From assembly GCA_024114885.1 (NCBI GenBank), contig CP099420.1:1550001-1614000 (forward strand): a stretch of DNA of 64,000 bases, in the 5' to 3' direction. The DNA is from Septoria linicola. Its lineage: Eukaryota; Ascomycota; Dothideomycetes; Mycosphaerellales; Mycosphaerellaceae. The translations under genes and the position numbers were made by a program. Under the pieces are notes generated by a model. It saw nothing but the letters and a program-made list of their open reading frames with translations, was not told where the DNA came from and ran no database searches. Positions 1 through 10,307 of this stretch are shown here, piece after piece; position 1 is the stretch's first letter, and each line of letters starts with the position of its first letter.

Positions 1-1007
1 TGGGATATGAAAATGGTACGAAGGTGACTCGCGAGATCGTGGCGAAAAATCCGACCTGGACGAAAGACACCGGACGGTTCCAGATCTGGGATGATATTGC
101 CAAGGTGGCAGCATCGCGCGAGATCTACGTTCACCCCGATGTTCACGTAGGTACGGCAATGTGGTGCTGTAATAGTACTGACGGGAATGCTTGGTTCGAC
201 GACTACAACTTCCCAGTGAAAAACTGGCATCGAGGACTGCAGTTTGTGGCTGAGTGGGCCAAGGGGCACTCTAACGTTGTCAGCATGGCACTGCGGAACG
301 AGCTTCGACGTGCTATCAACATCACCGACGGCGGCAAGACACAAAACTATAACTGGGTCACCCTTGTCGGTAACAACACAGCAGCCACAGATGCCATTCA
401 CTCCGTCAACCCTGACATTCTGGTGACCTGGAGTGGCATGCAGTTTGACCAAGATCTCTCAGCTCTCACAAACGGTCTCAATCTCAATACGGCACCATGC
501 TACAAGTGCGATGCGATTCGTGATGGCTATAGCCGCGATGCGATCGTCTTCAATCTGGCAGACCATCCCTGGGCAGACAAGGTCGTGTATGAATTACATC
601 TCTATTCAATGTCTGAGGATCAAGATACCGAGAACTGTCCTATCACACAAGCTCAGCTCTACCGCAATGGTTTCAATGCTCTTGGAATCGATAAGCCTGC
701 GGCCTGCGATATTATCGATGACTGTCCTGAGGCCGTGCGACAGACACCGGTCATCATGAGCGAGTTTGGACATGCTCAGGATGCGACTTTGCTCAACGAC
801 ACGTTACAAGGGTGCATCCGGAATTTCACCACTGCACACAACGTCTCCTGGGCTGTCTGGAGTCTTGCTGGCTCTTACAGAATTCGGTCTGGAGGCCAGG
901 GAGTGTCAGACACCTGGGCACTTGGTAATTATGAGTGGAATGGCTGGAACTTCGAGCAGGGTATCGAACAGTGGTGGAAGCCATGGGTGCAGGCCATGCT
1001 CGGGTAG
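1..1007 (+). CDS. GH5 family glycoside hydrolase (cellulase-like), 5'-truncated
   Basis: The reading frame is already open at the left edge of the window, so the N-terminus and any signal peptide lie outside. It continues to a TAG at 1005-1007. The encoded roughly 335 residues read as a GH5 (cellulase/exo-glucanase superfamily) TIM barrel. The Asn-Glu of the acid/base motif ALRNELR lies near base 297, and the nucleophile Glu is in VIMSEFG near base 762. His in YELHLYS and the late WAVWSLAGSY segment also fit the family. The motif pair suggests a retaining beta-glycosidase acting on a beta-glucan, probably secreted; the exact substrate cannot be read from this. Several cysteines (CC, CYKC, CDIIDDC) and Asn-X-Ser/Thr sites suggest an extracellular protein. 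No intron is seen in the visible part. Confidence 0.85.
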   Translation, partial: GYENGTKVTREIVAKNPTWTKDTGRFQIWDDIAKVAASREIYVHPDVHVGTAMWCCNSTDGNAWFDDYNFPVKNWHRGLQFVAEWAKGHSNVVSMALRNELRRAINITDGGKTQNYNWVTLVGNNTAATDAIHSVNPDILVTWSGMQFDQDLSALTNGLNLNTAPCYKCDAIRDGYSRDAIVFNLADHPWADKVVYELHLYSMSEDQDTENCPITQAQLYRNGFNALGIDKPAACDIIDDCPEAVRQTPVIMSEFGHAQDATLLNDTLQGCIRNFTTAHNVSWAVWSLAGSYRIRSGGQGVSDTWALGNYEWNGWNFEQGIEQWWKPWVQAMLG

Positions 1008-1536
1008 TCGTCCTTGCGTACAAAGTATGAAGTAGTAAATGCATTAATGCACATGTCAGCCAACATGTCCTTTGACTCGGTCCAGCGTTCATGCTTTCGG
1101 GCGGCAGAATACGTGGAACTATGGCTAAACCGGCTTTCCACTCGAAGATGCGTAAAGATCCGGGTCATCAGTATGTGAGCTTTCAAAGAGATGGCGGTCA
1201 TGTAAATATGGACGCACGATAGCTGAGTGATGCTTGAAAAGATGTTGCCCTCATATTCGGCCGTTGTCTAGATGACGACACGCGCGCTCCTGCCCGTCCT
1301 CAATTGAAGAAGTATCATACTCCGAAAAACTTGCCGATTTGTCTAAGTTAGAACGTGGAGTACCGGAATTCAGACCCTTTCCGTTTCGCCTTCTATTGCC
1401 GAAATAATCTCTAGACACCCATCCCTCCAGCTTCGCCATCCTCTTCACCTTGCGCTTGAGCGATCTTCAATCACACACTTCTGCCGGCCCCATGGGGATG
1501 TCTACATTCGGCTAGAATGTGCGACACAGGAATGCC
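1008..1536. other. Intergenic: GH5 3' side / upstream of Zn2Cys6 gene
   Basis: About 530 bases with no coding sequence I can support. It should hold the GH5 3' UTR and the promoter and 5' leader of the regulator that starts at 1537. I see no repeat or RNA gene. Confidence 0.5.
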
Positions 1537-3556
1537 ATGAGACCTGGCAAGGGTTGCGAAAGCTGCCGTGAGAGACACGTCAAGTGCTTCACCGAGAAAG
1601 GCCACTCAGCCTGCATGGGGTGTCTGGAGGGCATCGAGTATGCCAGTTTGCGCCAAAATTCCGCTTCAAGGAGGTGGCCTACGTTGATCTAGGATCACGT
1701 GGCTCGCATTCGCGCCAGAGCTTGACCTACGGCAAGCATCAAGTCTGGGTAAACACACGCAAGAACTGTATGTATGACTGACTAACGTATGCGTGAACGA
1801 CAAGTGCTCACTGCATCATAGTCAGTTTTATACTGGAAGATGGAAATGGCCTCGAGTATGGCGTGCCAGACGATGGAGACACTCATATTCCGCCTCCTGA
1901 AGCAGATTTCCAGCCATCGCCTGCGGTTGATCTGCCACGACGAGGAGCACCGATCGCCAGTATCTTGATCAGCGAACCTGACATCCAAACCGATAGAAGC
2001 CCAGTCGACAGCGTCTTTTCGAACGCCTCCACTACGCAAAGAGTAGAGGCGCAACGTGGTCGAGCAGCAGATGCACCAGGCTCTGGTCCGCCTGCAGCTT
2101 CGTGGCAACCATTGCGGCCTGCCATTCGAGCTCGTGAGAGCAGTACGCCACGGCCGAGGGATCACTCTGCGCACGATTATGCCCCTGACTACTCCTCTCC
2201 AGCGTCTATTGCGGAGCTGCAGAAGCGACATGAAGACGGTTTGGGTGCTGCAGCAGCTGCGTCGTGCGCCATTATGAATACGACTGGCGCTTCTCCTGCG
2301 AGTCTACCGACTCCTGGGGCGACTGCTCAGCTGAGCCTGTCGCGTCGCGAAGCCTACCTGGTTCAGCACTTCATTAGCAAAATTGGACCATGGATGGATG
2401 TATGCGATGCCCAAATGCATTGCACCCACGAGCTACCGCGTCTGGCTATGTTCAAGCCAATGATTCTGTACGCTTTACTCGCAGTGACTTCTCGACATCT
2501 CGCCATTAATTCTGGGTTCTCAGAAGAACCCGCTGAGGCTGCGTGCTACCATGGACAGTGCTTGAAGCTTGTCATCGAGCAGCTGCAAGGACCTGAGGCT
2601 CTGTATGACGACCTACTACTCGCTACCGTGGTCTGTCTCCGTATTTACGAAGAGATCGATCCTTATCATGACGCAGCTCACCATCTACTAGCTGACACTG
2701 ACAGGCTGATGCGTACAATTCCCACTTTCGCACATTCTGGAGGTCTAGGGGAGGCTGCATGCTGGCAATCATTGAGACAGGACATTTATATCTCCATCGC
2801 AAGGAGCAGGCCTCCAAGTCTTCATCTGGAGAACTTTGAGCTGTCATCAGTCTTCACCTTTCGGGATGACGGAGCTTGTGCAAATGTGATGATTCTCATG
2901 TTCGCCAAGATTTTAAGATTGACATGCACTGAAAACGAACAGAACAACGTTTCTGCTTGGTATCGGCTGGCGCTGGATGTGGAGGCATGGAACGATCGAC
3001 GTTTGAGACTGTTTCAGCCCATGTACTACGAGGAGCTTGATGTGACAGAAGGTCGACCTTTTCCCATTGTCCACTGCATTACACCTGCGCAAGGTAGAGT
3101 AGACGAAACGCACGGAGCTGAGTTGTTTGCTAACCTTCCACAGTGGCTGCCTTGCAGTACTTCCATTCATTCCACGTCTTTCTGCGTTTGTTCCGGCCCC
3201 AGACCGAATCGGGCAGCTCATCAGGCTTCCATGCATCCAAGCGGAGCCGAGCGTTAGAGGTGCGCATATACGATGCCAATAAACACTCGTGCAATATTGA
3301 CTGCTTGCAGAGAGAGGTGACCCACCATCTCGCCGTGCTCACAGGACTCGCCATCCACAACCCTTCTGTCGAAAACGCTCTATTCACCGCTGCTCACCTA
3401 CTAAGTATTGGCGGCTACTGTATCACCAATTCGTTACAACGTCTCAAAGTGGTCGAATTTCTTGAGCATGTCGAGAGGACGCTAGGATGGGATACAACTC
3501 GCACGATTGCTTTGCTGAAAAAGCAGTGGGAGGACCTAGATGGACCTGGGGAATGA
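1537..3556 (+). CDS. Zn2Cys6 transcription factor (fungal-specific), frame broken by one base inside the zinc cluster
   Basis: Proposed exons are 1537-1767, 1822-3093, 3144-3259 and 3311-3556. The start ATG at 1537 opens a zinc cluster: CESCRERHVKC, then eight residues, then CMGC. The sixth cysteine should follow six residues later. It is present (codon TGC in ...RVCQFAP) but in the +1 frame, because only 17 bases separate it from the fifth Cys codon. From there the shifted frame reads as a typical post-cluster segment (KFRFKEVAY) and continues through a GTATGT/TAG intron into a long regulatory region (fungal transcription factor domain) ending with TREVTHHLAVLTGLAI-like and LLSIGGYC segments. 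The 51-base intron at 3260-3310 is in frame and could be retained. The gene would be a nuclear DNA-binding regulator; its target is unknown. Either it is a recent pseudogene or a base is missing from the assembly. It sits tail to tail with a P450 pseudogene. Confidence 0.75.
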
Positions 3557-3702
3557 GTAATCACGTCTTGACTTTGCACAGTTGCGCAAAAGTCGTACAT
3601 TCGTCGCTGTGCAAATGTCCACGCAGTTCTAAAGGTCAACCTATCAAGCGCCACCAAATGCTTCGCCACAACGCAGCACACACGATACAACCCAACACTA
3701 AA

Positions 3703-5256
3703 TCATGACACTGGCTCCACACTTGCCCTCTTTCGCCTGCGGATCTTGACAGGCAACTCTGTTAAGTGCAGATTTTGCCACTCATAGCGTCCAACCTCAA
3801 ACTTTGGATCTGCCAGCTCGAAATCGTAGCGATGTAGCATGCTTGCCAACAGCACAGTCTGCTCAAGGTATGCAATGTTACGACTAATGCAGCCCCGAGC
3901 TCCAGCAGAGAAGGCGATAAAGTACGGACCAAGGTCTTTGCCAGCTTCGCCGAGCCAACGCTCTGGGTTGTACGTCTCTGGATCGGGGAAGGTGGTCTCG
4001 TCTCGATGCGCCACGAATGCGCAGCTGCGCTGACATTTACTGTCGTGCCTCCAGCAATATGTTGACCAGCGATCTCTTACCCGTCCGGCGGCACTTCACG
4101 GGTCAAGCCATGAGCGATCGGTGGTAGAGACGGAGAGACTCGTCCAAACATGCCCGCAGGTATGGGAGGAACTTGACCTTCTCGTACGGCGCGACTTCTT
4201 CATCGTCGTCAAGTGTTTCGTCGATCTCTTGTCGAAGCTTGGCCATCTTCTCCGGGTTCTTGAGCAACTGGTACATGACGTTGGCCATCGAAATGGCGGT
4301 CGTCATGCTGCCGGCATTCATCATGATAGTCACTTCGGCAACGATATCGCCCCACTCAAGATTGTGCGGGTCACCGTTGCGGTCTTCCATGAGAGCCTGG
4401 AAGAAGTCATCACCCTTCTCGCCTGCTTGGTACCGCTTGAGGCGCTCGGCCGCAAGATAGCGTGGAATGCCATCCCAGTCATCGTTCAGCTTCCACAGAT
4501 GCTTGAAGTATGGCGATAGCTTGCTCAGCTTTGTGAGTCGCTTGTACCAGTCGTACGAGTAGCAGAAAACAGAAGTGGCCCGGCTGTTGGCATACAGGCA
4601 CTCGCGAAAGTCGACTTCGTATGTTGTGCCATCAGGAGCCATTGATGTGGTCTTCCCGCTTCCAATGGATTCATGCGATGTGTGAGGCCAATGTCGGCAA
4701 CAGCATCGATGGTGAAGTAGTTCGTCCATGGGCGGTAGTCGACAACGACATCCTGGCTGCCATCGGAGCAACGCTTATCAAACTGGGTGATGAGCCTCTC
4801 AACCTTGTCGGCGACTTTGAACTCCCAATCCTCGAGATTCTTCAACGCATACGCAGAAGACAGGACCTTTCTCTTGCGAGCATGCTCCGGCTTGTCGACA
4901 ACATCAGCCAGATGCACGTGAGATCCAGCCTGCACAGCGTACTGGTCATCCTTGGTGCATTTCGAGCTGTGACTATATATGTCCTTGATCGCTCGCATGT
5001 CGCTGAAGTGAAGACTTGAGGGACCAGTCCGAATGATCGAATTGCCGGTTTTGCGGTGCAGATCAAGCATGAACTTTGATCGAAAGCCATTGTAGCTGAG
5101 CAGCATGTACGGGGCATTTGTGATGCCAGAGATCCAAGTCATGCCTGGATACCGGCGAAGACCCTTTGGGTCTCTGAAGTAGTCGAGAATCCATTTGCTG
5201 AGTGTGAGAAGCACACCAAAGGCCACAGCGGCAACAGCAAAAGCAAGGCCGTACAT
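3703..5256 (-). pseudogene. Cytochrome P450 (microsomal, fungal), degraded
   Basis: Read from ATG at 5256 the protein has an N-terminal membrane anchor (LAFAVAAVAFGVLLTL) and a Pro/Gly hinge, then P450 sequence resembling benzoate-hydroxylase or pisatin-demethylase-type fungal P450s. The frame then changes three times, near 4655, near 4122 and near 4022; each is consistent with loss of one base. In-frame TAA sits at 4077-4079, in a conserved stretch just after VPPDG. Recognisable landmarks on both sides of the breaks are the I-helix region (EVTIMMNAGSMTTA), ExxR (DESLRL), the PERW-like ETYNPERW and the heme loop FSAGARGCIS. The heme loop keeps the ligand Cys, but the usual Gly two residues after it is Ser. 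No introns are needed. It probably makes no functional oxygenase. The terminal Cys-loop exon-like part is otherwise well preserved, so the decay looks recent. Confidence 0.8.
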
Positions 5257-6017
5257 TGTGTCTGTGTGCGCAGCCTATACAAGAAGATAATGGAGTATGG
5301 TGTGAGAGCTGAGGTGATTTGTCCTGAGACAGGTCACTATGCTTCACTCTTTTATGATACGGCATCGCTTTTGCTCCTCCATGTGACATTCTTTCCATAA
5401 CCGCAACAACCAAGAAAGCATGGATGGGGTCTTCTCCACAGAAGCTCGAGCAGACTCTGCACACCATATGTCACGAAGATGGGTCTCAGAATCACTTTGG
5501 CGCAGATCAAGCTCGCGGGCAAGGCTGCGAGAGTGCCACTGAAACGGAGAAGATTGCTGTTTCTGAGCTGGCAAGGTTCGGCGAAGCGTCGGCACGCATG
5601 CCAAGACTCTTGCGCGTCCTAAGGCTACATGAACGAAGCTGAGGTAGTCTTTCACGACGCCGATGCGGTTGATCATCATGCATTTGAATATGAATGCATT
5701 GATCTGTGAGGAACAATATAGCCGCAGTGCTTTCTCGAGAAAAGTGGTATCTTGAGAAGAGTGCTTACCGAGGTAGCCATTTCCACTATCACATCAGCGA
5801 CTGACCTCAGTGCAATGCCGTGGCCTACTCTCTCAGTGCACAATATTGTTTTGAGGGTCGCATCACACTTCAATATGTCTTCGACTCGAATTGGGCCTCG
5901 ATGGCGGAGAGGGTAGATCCTGCTCTTCCTGTTGGCATACTCCACGTTTTGCATCAGCGTTGAATGCACCACAGCTCTGTTACACTGTCGTGTAGGGCAC
6001 GCACGCACACGCAAAAC
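5257..6017. other. Intergenic, nothing recognisable
   Basis: About 760 bases upstream of the P450. Only short overlapping open frames on both strands, none with recognisable protein sequence. It probably contains the old P450 promoter. Confidence 0.4.
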
Positions 6018-6343
6018 ATGCCCGTCTTTCCGGCCTTCATATTCGCCAGCCTGATGACCCTCTCAACATGCCCAGTTTTAAACATGCATTACATCTATTG
6101 CCAGCATATACTCAATTGGAACACGATTCCCTCACTCCTGTTCGTCGTCACCTGCTGCTTCGGCCTAGGCTTCTTTGTCGCCATCTTCGACATCGCCATA
6201 CTGTGGGTAGTATTAATACTATTCTGCCGTGGACGCATGAGACAATTTCGGGGTCGAGTGTGGTTGCTGGGCTTGCTTTGTCGGGATTTGTTGGGCTTTT
6301 CGTCATGGCGGGGATCAGATACTGGCCGGAGGAACAGGAATGA
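6018..6343 (+). pseudogene. Small multi-pass membrane protein, frame broken once
   Basis: From ATG at 6018 the frame gives a hydrophobic protein with a strong transmembrane segment (LLFVVTCCFGLGFFVAIFDIAIL). Near 6203-6215 that frame loses protein-like character, while another frame carries a well-formed second segment (ETISGSSVVAGLALSGFVGLFVMAGIRYW, interrupted here only by my quoting) that ends in charged residues and TGA at 6341-6343. Joining the two needs a one-base change and no intron fits the gap. I do not recognise a family. If intact it would be a roughly 108-residue integral membrane protein. Alternatives are two unrelated fortuitous frames in GC-rich DNA. It lies next to two other frame-broken genes. 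Confidence 0.3.
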
Positions 6344-7329
6344 GATGAGGTTGTTGAACTCAGCGTGGGTGGTAGGACTGAGTTGAAAGTGGAGGAACGC
6401 AAGAGAGTGAGGAGCCTGTCTGTATGATTTGCTCTTTTGTGATTATGTGTATATATCAACGGGTCGTGCCTGACCCAGTGCTTGTTGCAGTCGCTCTTTT
6501 TATATCGTGGTACTTCCGCCGGGCTGCTGCCATCCTACTCGTGCCGTCCTTTCTGGGGGTTAGACGTCAACGGAAGGAGGTGCAGGCCCACTCCCTCTAT
6601 GGCGATCAGAGCGTGATAGGGCGCAGTATTTATTCAGACCCACAAGCATAAGTTTCGCGTGAGCAAAACAAGAAAGCCGTTTCAAAGTCTGCAGCGAAGT
6701 TGGCCTGTCTTCTGCTTTCATGAGCTTCATGTTGCTGAATTGAGTGCTTTCCTGCTGATCACGATTAGCGGCTTCCTCTTGATCTGTAGTACTTACCCAA
6801 AGCCTCGAAGGTCGCTGACCCGTAGTCATGTAAACAATGGGCTGTGTTGTCCTCTTTTCCTGCGCTCTAAGTGACGCCTATTCCCCCTACTCATACTCAT
6901 CCGTTCGACTTCTCCGAGCTTCTTCTTCTGTACCCATTCGTCGGCTTGCTTCTGCATTTTATACACCTCATGGTTGACCTCCATTCTTCTGTCCGGTACT
7001 GCACCTCACAGTGGGCCTGCTCCGCATGTCCAAGGCTCTCGATGCAAGCATAGTCCGCCATGATGTCTCATGCGACCCTGCCAACATCTGGGACACAGTG
7101 GACGTAGCCAAGGTGAGTTTCCTCCCAGCCTCAGAGCTTTTGTGGCAGACAAATGATGACAGGCTCCAGTGCTCCGAAACTCGCATATCCCGCTCTTTCT
7201 CATCAGCAGCCAGAAGAAACTCACTGCACGGCACATCACGTTCGACCAGATCGAAAGCCGAGCAAGATTCATGCTCTTGACCATACCCACCCACCCAGAC
7301 AAATGGTTCCAGTCAAGCTCAAGAAGCCC
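6344..7329. other. Intergenic, nothing recognisable
   Basis: Nearly 1 kb of sequence with only short overlapping frames on both strands and no protein family signal. Confidence 0.4.
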
Positions 7330-7822
7330 AAAGGCAGGTGCAGATGAGTGATGTCGCAAACTCTTACATATTTATCCCAGCTTCGGCGAAGACCAAAATT
7401 TCTGGACAGACTTTCTTTTGCACCTGTGCGGGTGGTCAGTTGGCACAGCGGTTGACCCCCTGCAGACCTCTTGAGGACGACCAGTGAGAGCGATCGGACC
7501 AGTCCCAGCGTGACCCATACTCCAGATGCCAGAGCTGCGAACGACACATCACGACCTTCCTGATCGATAGCCGTCCGTAGCCAGCGTTTGAAGTGATGGC
7601 CGGCAATAGGGCTCCGGCACGACCAGCTCCGCGCGACAATCTCGCAGGCCTTCTCGGACTCGTTGGACTCTCAAAGGCAGGTGCAGTTGGATATCTGATG
7701 GTGCAAAAAGAACATATTTAAAGTTTCCTGAGCTTCGGCAAAGATGAAACGTCCCGGCCATATATCCTCTTCTGCACCTGCGCGGGGTGGTCAGCTAGTT
7801 GCATCGGCTGACCCCCGCAGAT
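7330..7822 (+). repeat. Pair of diverged direct repeats, each about 135-150 bp
   Basis: Copy A spans about 7330-7465 and copy B about 7673-7820. They share ordered blocks: AAAGGCAGGTGCAG at the left end, ACATATTT in the middle, AGCTTCGGC[G/A]AAGA, then GCACCTG[T/C]GCGGG and GGTCAG, and at the right end a TGACCCCC..GCAG block. The blocks keep their order and roughly their spacing, with small indels between, so the copies are homologous but old. No coding potential explains them. They could be a remnant of a small mobile element or of a local duplication. Confidence 0.6.
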
Positions 7823-7918
7823 TGTTTGGGTCATTGTCCACGACTACGCCGCTCAAGCGGGGTGGCATAGCATGAGCGACTCCGACGTCTGCAGCCATCT
7901 GCACCGAATCACCGGCCG

Positions 7919-8157
7919 ATGGCACAATGCCTCCGCGAGACTGAACCAGCTATGGCCACCGATGGGTCGCCGTATCATTGAGTTCGTGTATCTGTGGGCG
8001 GGGAGATGCTGGTCGCCGGTGGTGAAGTGCTGGTCATGGCACAATGCCTCCGCGAGACTGAACCAGCTATGGCCACCGATGGGTCGCCGTATCATTGAGT
8101 TCGTGTATCTGTGGGCGGGGAGATGCTGGTCGCCGGTGGTGAAGTGCTGGTCATGGC
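7919..8157 (+). repeat. Perfect 117-bp tandem duplication
   Basis: Copy 1 is 7919-8035 and copy 2 is 8036-8152; they are identical base for base. The first five bases of a third unit follow at 8153-8157. The unit length (39 codons) leaves a frame open through both copies on each strand, but the translated text is Trp/Arg-rich and unlike a protein family. Complete identity implies a recent duplication by slippage or unequal exchange, or an assembly duplication. Confidence 0.9.
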
Positions 8158-9059
8158 TTGATGGTTTGGGTGCCCGAGACTCGATAGACATTGTATGCGG
8201 TTGTTTTCTCTACCACTGGTGCTTGTCGCCCGGTGCCTGTCGCTCCAAGTCCGAATGTCATCTTGTCATGTATGGTGTGAGCATTTCTCTCGAGCAAGAC
8301 TGTGAGTTGTGAAAACTGTCGTGGAAAAGTGAATTCGAGGAAGAAATTATAGAGAAGCTGTGGGTGTGGACCGCGAAAGTACCATGGGCGCAGGTTGTGC
8401 CACGCGACGTGCAAGCATATGGCTCACCGAAGTCAGCGAAAGTCAATCAACAGCTACATGCTTGAAGATAACCACGATGATTCTGATAAAGTTGAGTCCG
8501 AAAGAGGTACATGGTCATATCGGTTTTTACCATGGTCGTGCTCACTGCTCTAGGCAGTGTGAGATCGCCATCGCGCCGTCTGTAGTGAGTCTTATGCTCA
8601 GTCTAATGCCGTAGGAGCTGAATCCCTCGGTCTGGAAAGCTACGACGCGGCAGTGGGTATGGGAATCTGGAATAGCAGTGCTATAGAGAAGGAGAATAAT
8701 GTGGTGGTGAGGTTGTGTTCTTCACGATCGCGTCAATGCAGGGTTCGGACAGGGATGATAGTTCTAAGCTTTGATCGGATCGCCGCTCTCTTCTCGATGC
8801 GCGGCGGAACTTCTTTGATTCAATGACGCCGCTAGAAACGCCATCAGGAACGCGTCTTGTCTCCTCTGCGCCATCTTGAGCAGACCTCCCATCATGCGCG
8901 AACATAGGACGTTGCGATTCCAGCAGTAGGTATACAGCTTTGCCACTCCTTTCTACCATCTCTCTTTTCAACATATGCCATAGTCCGCAGAGTGTTCACA
9001 GACTTCGACTTCGGACTACAGATGCGCGCTTCGAACACGATTTCCCTTTGGACGACACA
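8158..9059. other. Intergenic upstream of alpha/beta hydrolase
   Basis: About 900 bases with no supported gene; short frames only. The last few hundred bases should hold the promoter of the gene starting at 9060. Confidence 0.4.
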
Positions 9060-10154
9060 ATGGCAGCAGATTCCTCTGCCACACAGGCCAGCATGGCAGA
9101 AGCTGCGCCGTCATCTGCACACATCAACACGAATCACGATGTACGCTCCACCAAGCCAACCATCAAAGTGACAAAACGCCACGATCGATCCACATTGATG
9201 TGGCTCCTCCAGCACCTGATCAAGCCTTTTGGATCGAAACTCGTCTCTAACGACACCGAATTCCCCGCCGGCTCTCCATCTCTCACACCCCACAAACGCG
9301 CAACGAAGAGATGCGACATCCACGAACGGAAAGTCGAAGACATCTACCTCTACGATGTCCTGCCCAAGGACGTCAAGACAGGCACAACAAAAGAGCGAGC
9401 AGGGCCGGAGAGTAAAGTCAAGAGGAAGCGGATATTCTACTATGCAGGTGGCGGCTGGCAAGCGCCTGCGAACTCCGAGCATTGGTTCTTTGTTGCTGAG
9501 CTTGCGCAGCAGTTGCACCAGTATGGATATGCTGTCACGCTGGTGTCGTATCCTTTGGCGCCGAATAGCGCGGCGCCGACGAGTTTTCCTGCACTCATGA
9601 AGCAGTATCGCACACTCATGGCTACAGCGGAGAAGGAGGATGAGGATGTGATTCTCGCGGGAGACTCCGCAGGTGGGAATATCGTATTGGCGTTGCTTGT
9701 GCATGCTCTGTTGCAGGATGAAGAGGAGGGTATCGAGAGACCGACTGCAGAGGCTGTGATGGCAATTAGTCCGAGTACGGATCTGAGAAGGCAGAATGCT
9801 GATATGCATACGCTGGAGAAGAAGGATCCAATTTTGAGAATCAAGTTCGTTGTCGGCACGGCGAAGGCATGGTGTGGCGAGTGGAGCCCGACGGACATAA
9901 GAGTCAGTCCTTTGTACGCTGATGTGAGCGTCGTTCAGAAGAGGGGAGTGAAGATACATGGTGTGACGGGCAGGTACGACATTTTGAGTCCGGATGCGAT
10001 TTTGTTTCGGGAGAAGTGTAATCAGGCTGGCGTCGAGGGCGAGTGGCTGGACTGGGACAAGCAAATCCACGTATTTGTATTAATTTTCAGATATGGTCTG
10101 CGGGAAGGGAGGGAAGGAAAGGACTGGATTCTGGATGTCTTGAGAAGGGCATAA
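9060..10154 (+). CDS. Alpha/beta hydrolase, HSL-type esterase/lipase
   Basis: A single-exon gene of 364 residues. The ATG at 9060 is the first in-frame methionine and has a good context (ACAATGG); the frame is open further upstream but without ATG. The hormone-sensitive-lipase layout is clear: oxyanion-hole GGGW near residue 131, nucleophile elbow GDSAGGN with Ser203, then Asp307 in TGRYDIL and His337 in KQIHVF completing the catalytic triad. The usual HGGG is AGGG here (YYAGGGW). A poorly conserved basic N-terminal 90 residues with a hydrophobic patch (LMWLLQHLI) may associate with membrane; no cleavable signal peptide is evident. Substrate is unknown; the family hydrolyses short-chain esters, lactones or carbamates. 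A second, more canonical member lies at 21673-22792, but the two are not close paralogues. Confidence 0.85.
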   Translation: MAADSSATQASMAEAAPSSAHINTNHDVRSTKPTIKVTKRHDRSTLMWLLQHLIKPFGSKLVSNDTEFPAGSPSLTPHKRATKRCDIHERKVEDIYLYDVLPKDVKTGTTKERAGPESKVKRKRIFYYAGGGWQAPANSEHWFFVAELAQQLHQYGYAVTLVSYPLAPNSAAPTSFPALMKQYRTLMATAEKEDEDVILAGDSAGGNIVLALLVHALLQDEEEGIERPTAEAVMAISPSTDLRRQNADMHTLEKKDPILRIKFVVGTAKAWCGEWSPTDIRVSPLYADVSVVQKRGVKIHGVTGRYDILSPDAILFREKCNQAGVEGEWLDWDKQIHVFVLIFRYGLREGREGKDWILDVLRRA

Positions 10155-10307
10155 GTCAGGATGCATCGGATTGCATGGAGGGCGCTTGGGATAGACTTCT
10201 TGGTTTTGTGTTCAGAAGATACCACGACAGCTTTTGGGGCTCAAGAAGAGCTATGTACAACTTAGTGAATAAAGGTGTTCTCACCGATGCCTCTCTGCAA
10301 CAATCCC

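Noticed and set aside
7872..8312. 146-codon frame across the 117-bp tandem duplication
   Set aside because: It stays open only because the unit is a multiple of three; the translation is Trp/Arg-rich and not protein-like, and the opposite strand is equally open.
9111..10070. Long antisense open frame (319 codons) opposite the alpha/beta hydrolase
   Set aside because: Composition is a mirror of the coding strand, there is no domain, and the + strand carries a full catalytic triad.
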